Assembly (NCBI GenBank): GCA_030526665.1
Contig: JAUNCI010000012.1
Span: 1 to 39,304 of the forward strand
Length of the DNA stretch: 39,304 bases
Direction: 5' to 3'
From: Eubacteriales bacterium
GTDB lineage: Bacteria; Bacillota; Clostridia; Lachnospirales; Lachnospiraceae
Shown: positions 25,345 to 33,436 of the stretch, one piece after another
Layout of the letters: every line of letters starts with the position of its first letter
Numbering within the stretch: position 1 is the stretch's first letter
Notes under the pieces: generated by a model
What the model was told of the DNA's origin: nothing
The model's database searches: none
Seen by the model: the letters and a program-made list of their open reading frames with translations, nothing else
Program-made: the position numbers and the translations under genes

Positions 25345-25373
25345 GAAAGGTGCTTCAAATACAAGCACCTTTC
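25345..25373 (-). terminator. Hairpin between the nucleoside importer and udk
   Basis: GAAAGGTGCTT (25345-25355) and AAGCACCTTTC (25363-25373) pair perfectly around a 7-nt loop, 14 nt after the importer operon. The minus strand continues TGTTTAC, a poor T run, so termination is likely partial. Confidence 0.6.
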
Positions 25374-25386
25374 ATAAACGTTCTTA

Positions 25387-26325
25387 TTATTTAGATTTGT
25401 AAAATGGTTTTCCGTTTGCTGCAGGAGCATGTGCTTTACCAACAAACAGAATCAAGGCCAGAATTGTAACAATGTAAGGAATCATGGAAATCAGGTTTGG
25501 AGAAACTACATTTCCCTGACTGGCAAGTGTTTTTACACCATTACAGAAGCCAAATAACAGACAAGCCGCTGCTGCACCACCCGGTGAGAATTTACCGAAA
25601 ATTACCGCAGCGATTGCGATAAAGCCCTGACCAACGATTACACTTGGACGGAACTGGTTTACTGTAGCAAGTGTACAGAATGCACCGCCAAGGCCGGCCA
25701 TAAAGCCTGAAACAATAACACAAATATAACGAACACGATATACATTGATACCAAGTGACTCACATGCTTCCGGATGTTCTCCGACAGCTCTCAGATGAGC
25801 ACCAAGTCTTGTTTTGTAGAATACAAACCAGCAGATTACTGCAAAAATGAATACCAGGTACGCTACGGAATAAACGTTCAATACGTTGCTTCCAAAAGAT
25901 CCTGTTTTGAATACACCGTTAAACATTTTCGGAAGTTTTGCACTCGCTTCCAAAGCAGGTGTATCAGAAGAGTTATCATACATTGCTTTACAAAGGAACA
26001 CTGCAAGTCCAGGTCCGATGAAGTTGATCGCTGTACCGGCGATTGTCTGATCCGCATGCATGGAAACACATGCAATTGCATGAATCACTCCAAAAACAGC
26101 TCCGGCAAGACCGCCGCACAAAAATCCGATCCATCCATTTCCGGTTGCCAGCGCAACGGCAGCTCCGGTAAACGCACCGATTGTCATCATTCCTTCAATA
26201 CCGATATTTACAACACCACTACGTTCTGAAAAACAAGATCCCAGAGCCGCCAAAAGAAGCGGAGGCGTTGCGATTAATGTAGCATTGATCAAAAGTCCTA
26301 AGTTTTTAACAATCACAGCCCACAT
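25387..26325 (-). CDS. nupQ: Nucleoside ABC importer, second permease (NupQ/YufQ type)
   Basis: Membrane subunit of a BMP-dependent ABC importer (BPD_transp_2 family, as in branched-chain amino acid and ribose permeases). The 312-residue protein has about 8-10 membrane segments and the family blocks GIEGMMTIGAFTGA and AVGEHPEACESLGINV, the latter being the likely coupling loop to the ATPase. It begins 2 nt after the first permease with AGGAGG upstream. With the ATPase and other permease it forms the translocator for nucleosides such as guanosine, by similarity to Bacillus NupNOPQ. Confidence 0.9.
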   Translation of the reverse strand: MWAVIVKNLGLLINATLIATPPLLLAALGSCFSERSGVVNIGIEGMMTIGAFTGAAVALATGNGWIGFLCGGLAGAVFGVIHAIACVSMHADQTIAGTAINFIGPGLAVFLCKAMYDNSSDTPALEASAKLPKMFNGVFKTGSFGSNVLNVYSVAYLVFIFAVICWFVFYKTRLGAHLRAVGEHPEACESLGINVYRVRYICVIVSGFMAGLGGAFCTLATVNQFRPSVIVGQGFIAIAAVIFGKFSPGGAAAACLLFGFCNGVKTLASQGNVVSPNLISMIPYIVTILALILFVGKAHAPAANGKPFYKSK

Positions 26326-26327
26326 AA

Positions 26328-27386
26328 TTATTTACCTCCTTTTTTTCCTAAACGACTCAAAGCCATTTTGATACCAGGTGAAATTGCGATACACAGAACG
26401 ATACATCCCATGATAATGTTAACAACTTCAGATGGTGCATGAACCATAGTCAGTTTTGTTCCGCCATATTTCATTGCGCCATAGAAAATTCCGGAGAAAA
26501 TACATCCAATCGGATTAGAACCACCAATCAGAGCAACTGTGATTCCGTCAAAACCATAACCTTCCTGTCCGGCAAACTGGCTCAGACGACCAGCCATACC
26601 AAGAACCTGAACTGCACCGCCAAGTCCTGCAAGCGCACCGGAAATACCAAGTGCAGTTAAAACAGAACGATCGGAATTGATACCTGCATATAATGCAGCA
26701 CTGTTGTTAGATCCAACCGCTTTTAATTTATAACCAAGTGTTGTTTTTTCAATAATTACCCAAATGATAATAGCAGCTACGATAGCCATTACAAATCCCC
26801 AGTTTGCTGCTTTACACTCAACAAGCTTGAGAAGGCTTTTCGGGAACAGGATTCTGGCGGAATCCATAACGTCTTTTGTTGCTTCACTGCTCGGTTTATG
26901 AATTGCACGTAAATTTACTACATAGTTTGAAAGATAAAATGCAATCCAGTTGAACATGATAAAGGAAAGAACTTCATGAATACCACGTTTGATTTTCATC
27001 ATCGCAACCAGGAATGACCAGAAAAATCCGGCCAGTGCACCAACCAGAATACATAACGGAACATGAATGTAAGCAGGAACATCTACAAGAATACCTACTA
27101 CACAGGCAGCCAGACTTCCTACAACGAACTGTCCCTCAGCTCCGATATTGAAGATACCGGTTCTAAATGAGAAGGCTACTGATAAACCAGTAAAAATCAA
27201 AGGACTCGCATAGGTAAATGTCCACATCCAGTATTTCGGTTTATCCATAACACTGTGCCACAATTTTCCATATGCTTCCGCAGGACTGATTTTGGCTACT
27301 ACCAAAAAAATCGCGCCAATGATAAATCCAATTACGATTGACAGGAGTGTGAATATCAAATTACTTTTTAATATTTTCTGTTTCAT
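26328..27386 (-). CDS. nupP: Nucleoside ABC importer, first permease (NupP/YufP type)
   Basis: Partner permease of the same importer. The 352-residue protein has an N-terminal segment near residues 10-30, an additional segment pair typical of the longer subunit, and the blocks FNIGAEGQFVVGS and AVGSNNSAALYAGIN (coupling loop). Its ATG overlaps the ATPase stop codon by four bases (ATGA), which indicates translational coupling, and GGAGG lies upstream. The pair of unequal permeases is the hallmark of the BMP-type nucleoside importers. Confidence 0.9.
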   Translation of the reverse strand: MKQKILKSNLIFTLLSIVIGFIIGAIFLVVAKISPAEAYGKLWHSVMDKPKYWMWTFTYASPLIFTGLSVAFSFRTGIFNIGAEGQFVVGSLAACVVGILVDVPAYIHVPLCILVGALAGFFWSFLVAMMKIKRGIHEVLSFIMFNWIAFYLSNYVVNLRAIHKPSSEATKDVMDSARILFPKSLLKLVECKAANWGFVMAIVAAIIIWVIIEKTTLGYKLKAVGSNNSAALYAGINSDRSVLTALGISGALAGLGGAVQVLGMAGRLSQFAGQEGYGFDGITVALIGGSNPIGCIFSGIFYGAMKYGGTKLTMVHAPSEVVNIIMGCIVLCIAISPGIKMALSRLGKKGGK

Positions 27387-28924
27387 TCTTTTTTACCTCC
27401 AGCCATCATATATCCAAGTTCTTTTTCATCTGCTTCTTTGCCGCTTACACTTCCGGTAATCTGACCGTCAAAGATAACTTCAATGCGGTCGGAAAGGTCC
27501 ATGACCTCATCCAATTCAAAGGAAACAAGAAGTACCGCGCGGCCTTTGTTTCTCTGTTCTACCAGATATTTATGAACGAATTCAATCGCACCAACGTCCA
27601 GGCCTCGAGTCGGGTTAACCGCAATCAGAAGTTCCTTGTCATTTGTTACTTCACGAGCAATGATAACCTTCTGCTGATTTCCACCAGAAAGTGTTTTCGC
27701 CGGTTTTCCTTCTGTTCCACGTGGACGAACATCGAATTTTTCCATCAATTCCGTTGCATTTTTACGAATTGCTTTACGCTGCAAAAATCCTTTGCTTGCA
27801 AATGGTTCTTCGTTAAAATGCTGCATAATCAAATTATCTTCGATTGCAAAGTCGAGAATCAGACCGTGTTTCTGACGGTCTGCAGGAATACTGGATACCC
27901 CTGCATCAAATGTAGCTTTTGGAGATTTGTTGAAAATATCTTTTCCAAGAACACGAACTTCTCCGGATTCTGCTTTCTTTAAGCCGGTCAGAATTTCTAC
28001 AAGCTCGGTCTGACCGTTTCCGTCAACACCGGCAAGACCGGTAATTTCACCTGCATGTACTTTAAGGTTTAAACCTTTGAGTACTTCTACGCCACGGTAG
28101 TCTTTTGCATGTAGATTTTTGACTTCAAGAACAAGTTCTCCCGGTTCCTGATCTTTTTTGTCAACTTTGAAGTTAACCTCTCGGCCAACCATCATAGCTG
28201 CGAGTTCATTTTCGCTGGATTTTGATACGTCAACGGTATCAATATATTTTCCCTGGCGAATAATCGTACAATTATCAGAGGAAGCCATAATTTCTTTTAA
28301 TTTATGGGTGATGATAATAACACTCTTTCCATCTTTTGTAAGATTCGCGATAATGTCCATCAATCCTTCGATTTCCTGTGGTGTCAGTGACGCTGTCGGC
28401 TCATCGAGAATCAAAGTCTCCGCACCACGATATAAAACCTTCAGAATTTCAACACGCTGCTGCATACCTACCGAAATATCTTCGATTTTGGCATCCAGAT
28501 CAATTTTCATGGCATACTGTTCTGAGAGTTCCATGATTTTTTTGCGTGCGTCCTTTTTGTTGATTACAAGTCCTGAAGTTGGCTCAACACCCAAAATGAT
28601 ATTATCCAAAACCGTAAATGGCTGAATCAACATAAAGTGCTGATGAACCATACCGATTCCCTGATCGATTGCATCTTTTGGGCCTGAAAATACTGTTTCT
28701 TTTCCTTTGATGTAGATCTGTCCGCTTGTCGGTCTGTAAAGTCCGCATAAAACATTCATCAGCGTACTTTTTCCGGCACCGTTTTCTCCAAGAATCGCAT
28801 GGACTTCACCTTTGTGCAGTGTGAGATTGATATGATCATTTGCAGTAAAATCGCCAAATTTTTTTACAATATCTTTCATGGCAATGACTTCTACTGCAGG
28901 ATCCATATGGCTTACTCTTCCCAT
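27383..28924 (-). CDS. nupO: Nucleoside ABC importer ATPase with two ABC domains (NupO/YufO type)
   Basis: A 513-residue ATPase with duplicated nucleotide-binding domains. Domain 1 has Walker A GENGAGKS (46-53), signature SVGMQQRVEILK and Walker B LILDEPTASL. Domain 2 has a degenerate Walker A (GVDGNGQTEL), signature LSGGNQQK and IAVNPTRGLDVG. The degenerate second site is normal in this family (RbsA/MglA/YufO). GGAGG at 9 nt supports the ATG at 28924. A 30-codon frame from the repeat array overlaps its first codons in another frame. Confidence 0.93.
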   Translation of the reverse strand: MGRVSHMDPAVEVIAMKDIVKKFGDFTANDHINLTLHKGEVHAILGENGAGKSTLMNVLCGLYRPTSGQIYIKGKETVFSGPKDAIDQGIGMVHQHFMLIQPFTVLDNIILGVEPTSGLVINKKDARKKIMELSEQYAMKIDLDAKIEDISVGMQQRVEILKVLYRGAETLILDEPTASLTPQEIEGLMDIIANLTKDGKSVIIITHKLKEIMASSDNCTIIRQGKYIDTVDVSKSSENELAAMMVGREVNFKVDKKDQEPGELVLEVKNLHAKDYRGVEVLKGLNLKVHAGEITGLAGVDGNGQTELVEILTGLKKAESGEVRVLGKDIFNKSPKATFDAGVSSIPADRQKHGLILDFAIEDNLIMQHFNEEPFASKGFLQRKAIRKNATELMEKFDVRPRGTEGKPAKTLSGGNQQKVIIAREVTNDKELLIAVNPTRGLDVGAIEFVHKYLVEQRNKGRAVLLVSFELDEVMDLSDRIEVIFDGQITGSVSGKEADEKELGYMMAGGKKE

Positions 28925-29004
28925 ACTCCTATTCCTCCTTTGTCTTCCTTATCGAAGTTGTATTCCCCATCGAAGTTGTTTTCCCCATTGAAGTTATATT
29001 TCAT
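28912..29004 (-). CDS. Possible 30-residue repeat peptide between yjjI and the ATPase
   Basis: A minus-strand ATG at 29004 opens 30 codons in the same frame as yjjI, made largely of 18-bp repeats (YNFNGE, NNFDGE, YNFDKE), and stops inside the ATPase gene after VWEE. It has no ribosome binding site. It would also be reached by reading through the yjjI TAG stop, 15 nt earlier in frame. It may be only the translation of a tandem repeat. Confidence 0.2.
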   Translation of the reverse strand: MKYNFNGENNFDGEYNFDKEDKGGIGVWEE

Positions 29005-29022
29005 ATCGAAGTTGTGTTTCTA
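28951..29022 (-). repeat. Four 18-bp tandem repeats between yjjI and the ATPase gene
   Basis: Four exact-length units on the plus strand at 28951, 28969, 28987 and 29005. The first two are ATCGAAGTTGTATTCCCC and ATCGAAGTTGTTTTCCCC; units three and four are diverged (ATTGAAGTTATATTTCAT, ATCGAAGTTGTGTTTCTA). The last unit includes the yjjI stop codon. A decayed fifth unit seems to run into the Shine-Dalgarno of the ATPase gene. The 18-bp period keeps the frame. Confidence 0.85.
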
Positions 29023-30564
29023 TCTGATTTTTCGTTCCAAAATATGTCCTGAATGCGTTGCTTCCAGTCCAAGTGCGGTTGTATCCTGCAATACAGCCTC
29101 ACCTTTGTCTAATTTTTCCATTTCAGATCGTTTCACCAAATATCCGGTTACACGAATTACATCACTGTCACTGGAATAGAATGACAGGTAACGCAGATCG
29201 ATCTGAAAAGCACCTTTGATAATATCAAGGATATATTCCGGATTTTTGTGAACCGTTATATCAATTGGGAAAATATCTCCTGTTCCCGAAACGAAATATT
29301 TATGGAAGTTTTTCAATACCATCAGCTGATCTGCCAGTTCATCCGGTTCTTCACCGATCGGAATTCTGGTTCCAGGAGTGATATCGTAATCATCAGAAAT
29401 ACCAACCTGAGCATGCAAAAGGAAATGCCCATCTGTCACTTCACAATATTTATTTTTATGATTGTTATTGAAATCATTGATAATTTCCATAATTTCAACG
29501 CCAAGCTTTGTTGCATTCTCCGTATGACCGAAGCGTCCTTCAATGCCTTCTTTTTCAAACAGAATGTTCACACATTCCGCCATTCCTACCAGGCCGAACA
29601 TTGCTGTAAAACGGTCTCTGTGGATAAAGCCTTCTTTTGCAAGGAAATTATTTTCAAAGAATCCACTTTCTTCTACTTCAAAACGAATTCTTTCATCCAT
29701 ATATCCGGCCATAATATCCATTACATAAGGCAGCTGATTCTCTTTGAAATCCTGAATATTTTTTGCACGTTTTGCAATATTTCCAAGGATCAGACGGCAA
29801 AGAGTATAGGAACCTCCGCCATAAGGAAGTCCGTTATAGCAGCTTGCAATTACATAGTCCTCTGTCAATTCACTGCGGAACATCGCATGATTTGCAAAGC
29901 TTGGTTTTGCACTATGCAGAGCACAGTCAATTGCTTTTAAAGCAAAAGCATCATCTGTCACACCCTCTTCGTATTTCATCGTCAGGTTTGGCACTGCCTG
30001 TTCCAGTTCTGCTTCTACTTCCAGAATGATTTCGCCGGCTTTTGTCATTTTCGGTCCGATATTAGCATGTGAAAATGAATCCAGCACGGTACGATCCACG
30101 TTGATTAAAAACAGACGAATCATTTTTTTGGCGATTTCTCGCGGAACCGTATCAATGAAAGGCTCCAGCAATGTATCAAGAGCACCTACATATACCGGGT
30201 AATTTGTTACACTAGGTACATGTTTGTAAAAGATCAAAAGGCTGTTTAATGCCTCATACAAATCCTGAGGCGGATCAAGCTGCAGGAATTTACTTCCCTC
30301 TTTCATAAATTTTGCATAATCAGGAACAATATATCTTGGACGTAAAGGTGCATGTCCCTCACTCAGATCACAGATACACTGTGTTTCTTTTGGTGCATTC
30401 AGCAATTCATCCAGACCTTCCGGAAGATCCAGGACTTCCATCAGAGAATCTGCTTTGTTAGCCAATGCAGCAACCTTCTGTTCATGAGTCAATGTTGCAC
30501 TTTTTATAACACTCAAGATTTCTTCACGTGTATTCTGCACGCGTTCCATTGAAATCTCTCTCAT
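29020..30564 (-). CDS. yjjI: YjjI-family glycyl radical enzyme
   Basis: A 514-residue protein of the YjjI (DUF3029) glycyl radical enzyme family, whose reaction I do not know to be established. The radical motif RVTGY is at 471-475 (Gly474), near the C terminus as required. The likely thiyl Cys is C242 in ASCYNGLPYGGG. The length matches E. coli YjjI (about 516). A radical-SAM activase of the YjjW type is needed but none is in the window. GGAGG 7 nt before the ATG supports this start. It precedes the nucleoside importer on the same strand; E. coli yjjI-yjjW lies beside the deo nucleoside genes, which fits a role linked to nucleoside sugars. The oxygen-sensitive enzyme fits an anaerobe. Confidence 0.87.
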   Translation of the reverse strand: MREISMERVQNTREEILSVIKSATLTHEQKVAALANKADSLMEVLDLPEGLDELLNAPKETQCICDLSEGHAPLRPRYIVPDYAKFMKEGSKFLQLDPPQDLYEALNSLLIFYKHVPSVTNYPVYVGALDTLLEPFIDTVPREIAKKMIRLFLINVDRTVLDSFSHANIGPKMTKAGEIILEVEAELEQAVPNLTMKYEEGVTDDAFALKAIDCALHSAKPSFANHAMFRSELTEDYVIASCYNGLPYGGGSYTLCRLILGNIAKRAKNIQDFKENQLPYVMDIMAGYMDERIRFEVEESGFFENNFLAKEGFIHRDRFTAMFGLVGMAECVNILFEKEGIEGRFGHTENATKLGVEIMEIINDFNNNHKNKYCEVTDGHFLLHAQVGISDDYDITPGTRIPIGEEPDELADQLMVLKNFHKYFVSGTGDIFPIDITVHKNPEYILDIIKGAFQIDLRYLSFYSSDSDVIRVTGYLVKRSEMEKLDKGEAVLQDTTALGLEATHSGHILERKIR

Positions 30565-30749
30565 ACGAATTCCTCCGTTTATTTAATTTCATACAGGTGA
30601 TGTTTTAATTCATCAAAACAGGAAACTGTGTTTATCAATATCTGAATAACATCCGCATTGTTCACGTTTTCCTCTTTTCATAAATCAAAAATCCACTCTA
30701 CTCCATCCTTTAGATATGTTTCTTATTGAAATAGTATTTTTACAATAAA

Positions 30750-30771
30750 ACCGGTGTATAAAAACACCGGT
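30750..30771 (-). terminator. Terminator of the BMP gene
   Basis: ACCGGTGT (30750-30757) and ACACCGGT (30764-30771), 6-nt loop, followed on the minus strand by TTTTATTG. Between it and yjjI (30565-30749) the sequence is AT-rich; TTGATG-17-TATGAA is a weak promoter candidate for yjjI, and partial read-through from the BMP gene is possible. Confidence 0.75.
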
Positions 30772-30820
30772 CTTATTGCATGTATAATCACATTGTCAAA
30801 TCATTTCCCGAATCTGATTA

Positions 30821-31864
30821 TTATTCAACGTCAAGTGAATATGCATCGTCTCCGTATTTTTCATCAAATTCTTCTTTTGAAGAAGGAACTACGATTTCAC
30901 CAGATTTGATTTTTTCAGCTGCTTCGTTAACTGCTGCGATTACGTCTTCCGGAAGGAGATCCTGTGTAGGAGCAATACCAACACCATCAGATGCAAGGTC
31001 ATATACTACGATACCGGATTCAAGTTCACCTTTAAGAAGTCTGTCAACTGAGTCATATACACTTGTGTCTACTCTCTTCATAGCAGAAGTGATAACTGTT
31101 TCTGGAGCAAGTGGAGCCTGGTCTGTATCAACACCGATTGCATATACGCCATCAGCTTCATCACAAGCTTCGATAACACCACGACCTGTACCACCAGCTA
31201 CCTGATAAATGATATCAGCGCCGTTTGTGATCATAGCGTTTGCATCAGCTTTTCCTATTTCAGCATTAGCAAAGCTGTTTGCGTTCATCTGCTGAATTTC
31301 GCATTCTGGATTTGTGTCAAGAACACCTGCAACATATCCATATCCGAACTGGTGCATTGTTTCTGTAGCCATACCAAGAACGATACCTACGTTGTTTGCT
31401 TTTGTCATTTTACCAGCAACTGTACCTACAAGGTAAGAGCACTGTTCCTGTTTGAACATCAGGCATGTAACGTTGTCAAGGTCAGCGTTTGTAGAGTCAT
31501 CAATGATTGCAAATTTAACATCCGGGTTTTCTTCAGCTGCTGCTCTGATACCATCTGCAAGCATGTATCCAACACCGATGATCAGATCATATTCTTCATC
31601 AAGGAATGTATCGATGTTTGCTGCATAGTCAGCATCGTTGTTTGATTCAAGGTATGTACCCTGAACTCCGAAATCTTCAACTGCTTTCTGAAGTCCTTCC
31701 CATGATGTCTGGTTGAAGGAACCATCATTAACACCACCAACGTCAAGTACAAGACCTACTTTAACTTCTGATGGATCTTTTTCTTCTGCCTGTACCATTG
31801 TTACAGATGCCATGGATGCTACCATAGCTGTGGATAACATTGCTGCTAATAATTTTTTGCGCAT
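30821..31864 (-). CDS. bmpA: BMP-family nucleoside-binding protein with a Sec signal but no lipobox
   Basis: Extracellular binding protein of the basic membrane protein family, which feeds nucleosides to NupOPQ-type importers. The 347-residue protein starts with a basic end, a hydrophobic stretch (about 5-22) and a probable cleavage site at VQA-EE near residue 26. The mature part has VGLVLDVGGVNDGSFNQTSWEGLQKA and the C-terminal GIAPTQDLLP block of the family. No Cys lies near the cleavage site, unlike most Gram-positive family members, which are lipoproteins. GGAG precedes the ATG. It is a separate transcription unit, consistent with high expression of a binding protein. Confidence 0.93.
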   Translation of the reverse strand: MRKKLLAAMLSTAMVASMASVTMVQAEEKDPSEVKVGLVLDVGGVNDGSFNQTSWEGLQKAVEDFGVQGTYLESNNDADYAANIDTFLDEEYDLIIGVGYMLADGIRAAAEENPDVKFAIIDDSTNADLDNVTCLMFKQEQCSYLVGTVAGKMTKANNVGIVLGMATETMHQFGYGYVAGVLDTNPECEIQQMNANSFANAEIGKADANAMITNGADIIYQVAGGTGRGVIEACDEADGVYAIGVDTDQAPLAPETVITSAMKRVDTSVYDSVDRLLKGELESGIVVYDLASDGVGIAPTQDLLPEDVIAAVNEAAEKIKSGEIVVPSSKEEFDEKYGDDAYSLDVE

Positions 31865-31907
31865 TTTGTCTCTCCTTTTTTATATTAAATTTTTTCGCTA
31901 TCGACTT

Positions 31908-31936
31908 ATTGTATCATTTATTGATATCGATGGAAA
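31908..31936 (-). promoter_or_regulatory. Promoter of the BMP gene
   Basis: Minus-strand TTTCCA (31931-31936), 17-bp spacer, TACAAT (31908-31913), with TG one base before the -10 box. The weak -35 box would fit an activated or extended -10 promoter. Confidence 0.5.
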
Positions 31937-31958
31937 GAGTTTTTTTAATTCTCATAAT

Positions 31959-32000
31959 CTGAGTTTTTTCAAATCTCAAAATTCAGGTTTCCAAACTCAG
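31959..32000. repeat. Inverted repeat at the end of the carbonic anhydrase gene
   Basis: CTGAGTTT (31959-31966) and AAACTCAG (31993-32000), including the carbonic anhydrase stop codon, with a 26-nt loop. No T run follows the stem, so it is only a weak terminator candidate. Confidence 0.35.
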
Positions 32001-32539
32001 CAAATCGGATATAATTCGCCTGTCTTTGTATCCATTACATAGCCCGTAATTCCAACGTCATTTGGAATCAACGGATGCTCTTTCAAAAGCTTCACGGTGT
32101 TTTCAACGGACTCTCTGACTGTATTGAAACCACATAGCCATTTTTCAAAATCTACACCGGCGTATTTCAGCATTTCGACATTTTCAGTACTGATTCCCCG
32201 TTTATGAAGGTCTTCCAAAATAATTTCTGAGTCAATATGCTGCACACCACAGTCTGTGTGCCCGATTACCATAACATTTTCAACTCCCAGTTCCACAATT
32301 GCAATCAGAAGGCTTCGGACAACTGAACCAAATGGATGGGTTATCACCGCACCGGCATTTTTGATAATTTTGGCATCGCCGTCTTTTAGCCCAAGTGCCG
32401 CCGGCAAAAGTTCTGTGAGCCTCGTATCCATACAAGCCAAAATTGCAAGTTTCTTCTCCGGCATCTTACCTGCCTGATACTTTTCGTATTCCTTGTTTTC
32501 TACAAAACGTTTGTTGTACTCCAATACTTTGTCGATCAT
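31997..32539 (-). CDS. Beta-class carbonic anhydrase
   Basis: Zinc enzyme interconverting CO2 and bicarbonate in the cytosol. The 180-residue protein has the beta-class zinc ligands C36, H94 and C97 with the Asp38-Arg40 dyad (ACMDTR at 35-40; VIGHTDCG at 91-98). It is a short form of the family. AGGAGG stands before the ATG. It is apparently monocistronic with a possible extended -10 promoter at 32604-32612. Confidence 0.92.
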   Translation of the reverse strand: MIDKVLEYNKRFVENKEYEKYQAGKMPEKKLAILACMDTRLTELLPAALGLKDGDAKIIKNAGAVITHPFGSVVRSLLIAIVELGVENVMVIGHTDCGVQHIDSEIILEDLHKRGISTENVEMLKYAGVDFEKWLCGFNTVRESVENTVKLLKEHPLIPNDVGITGYVMDTKTGELYPIC

Positions 32540-32603
32540 GTATGCCTCCTTTTCATATAATACGGGAATTGAACGAGAGATTATCGTTCCGTTTTACTTC
32601 TAT

Positions 32604-32612
32604 ATTATATCA
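32604..32612 (-). promoter_or_regulatory. Extended -10 promoter candidate for the carbonic anhydrase gene
   Basis: Minus-strand TGATATAAT (TATAAT at 32604-32609 with TG one base before it) 65 bp upstream of the ATG. No good -35 box is found at 16-18 bp. Confidence 0.4.
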
Positions 32613-32664
32613 TCAGGCTTACAGCTTCGTCTATCACAAGTACTTCGATTTTCATAAGCAAATA

Positions 32665-33312
32665 TCACAAAATCTGATCCAGAATCTGCGCCGGCTTTTC
32701 CATAATTTTCTCGGCACCTAATTCCATTAAACTCTCTGCACTTCGGAATCCCCAGCCGACCATCAAAACATCAAGGCCGGCATTTTTTGCTGTAGCGAAA
32801 TCCACTTCCGAATCTCCAATATATACCGCATCCTTTTTTTCAACACCGAAGCGATTCAAAACCGCCAGTACACTATCCGGATATGGTTTTCTGCGGATTC
32901 CCTGCTTTTCTCCTACTGCAAAATCAAACATTCCCGGAAAATAGTCTTCACACAATGACTGCACGCCATAGTCAGCCTTGTTCGATACCACTGCCGTAAG
33001 TACACCATTTTCTCTAAGTGCTTTTAGCACGTCCATAATTCCATCATAAGGCTGTGTCTTGTCTGCACAATGCTCACGATAATATTCGTTAAAAATATCA
33101 AAAGCACGATCCACGCCTTCATCCGTTGTCCCTTCTACAACTGCCAGTTCCAGCAAACGATGAATCCCGTTTCCGACAAATCGACGCACTTCTTCAATCG
33201 TACGCTTCGGCATACCTAATCTGTCCATTACGTAATTCGTAGCATCCGCCAAATCTTCCAATGTATTTAATATCGTTCCATCCAAATCAAAAATCGCTAA
33301 TTTATATCTCAT
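32665..33312 (-). CDS. HAD-superfamily phosphatase (phosphoglycolate phosphatase-like)
   Basis: A 215-residue HAD subfamily IA hydrolase. Motif I is FDLDGT (nucleophile D9, acid D11), motif II lies in TAVVSNK, motif III in RKPYPDSV and motif IV in VYIGDSEVDFATAKNAG. The helical cap lies between motif I and II. The fold and motifs resemble Gph, but the substrate cannot be told from the sequence. AGGATGATAAGGT precedes the ATG. It is a single-gene unit on the minus strand. Confidence 0.88.
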   Translation of the reverse strand: MRYKLAIFDLDGTILNTLEDLADATNYVMDRLGMPKRTIEEVRRFVGNGIHRLLELAVVEGTTDEGVDRAFDIFNEYYREHCADKTQPYDGIMDVLKALRENGVLTAVVSNKADYGVQSLCEDYFPGMFDFAVGEKQGIRRKPYPDSVLAVLNRFGVEKKDAVYIGDSEVDFATAKNAGLDVLMVGWGFRSAESLMELGAEKIMEKPAQILDQIL

Positions 33313-33382
33313 ACCTTATCATCCTCTCCGGTAAATTATTATATATATAATAAAAAGTATACTCTGTTTTTCTTTATTTTCC

Positions 33383-33428
33383 TGTATGCAAAATCTGTTT
33401 TACTTTATATCTTTTGTATGCAAAATCT
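33383..33428. repeat. Direct repeat upstream of the HAD phosphatase gene
   Basis: TGTATGCAAAATCT occurs at 33383-33396 and again at 33415-33428, a 32-bp period, close to three helical turns. It lies between the alkD-like gene end and the HAD gene start and could be a regulator site or a chance duplication. No clear promoter is seen. Confidence 0.45.
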
Positions 33429-33436
33429 AATTTGCA

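Noticed and set aside
28951-29022. CRISPR-like array
   Set aside because: Units are 18 bp without spacers, so this is a simple tandem repeat. No cas genes are in the window.
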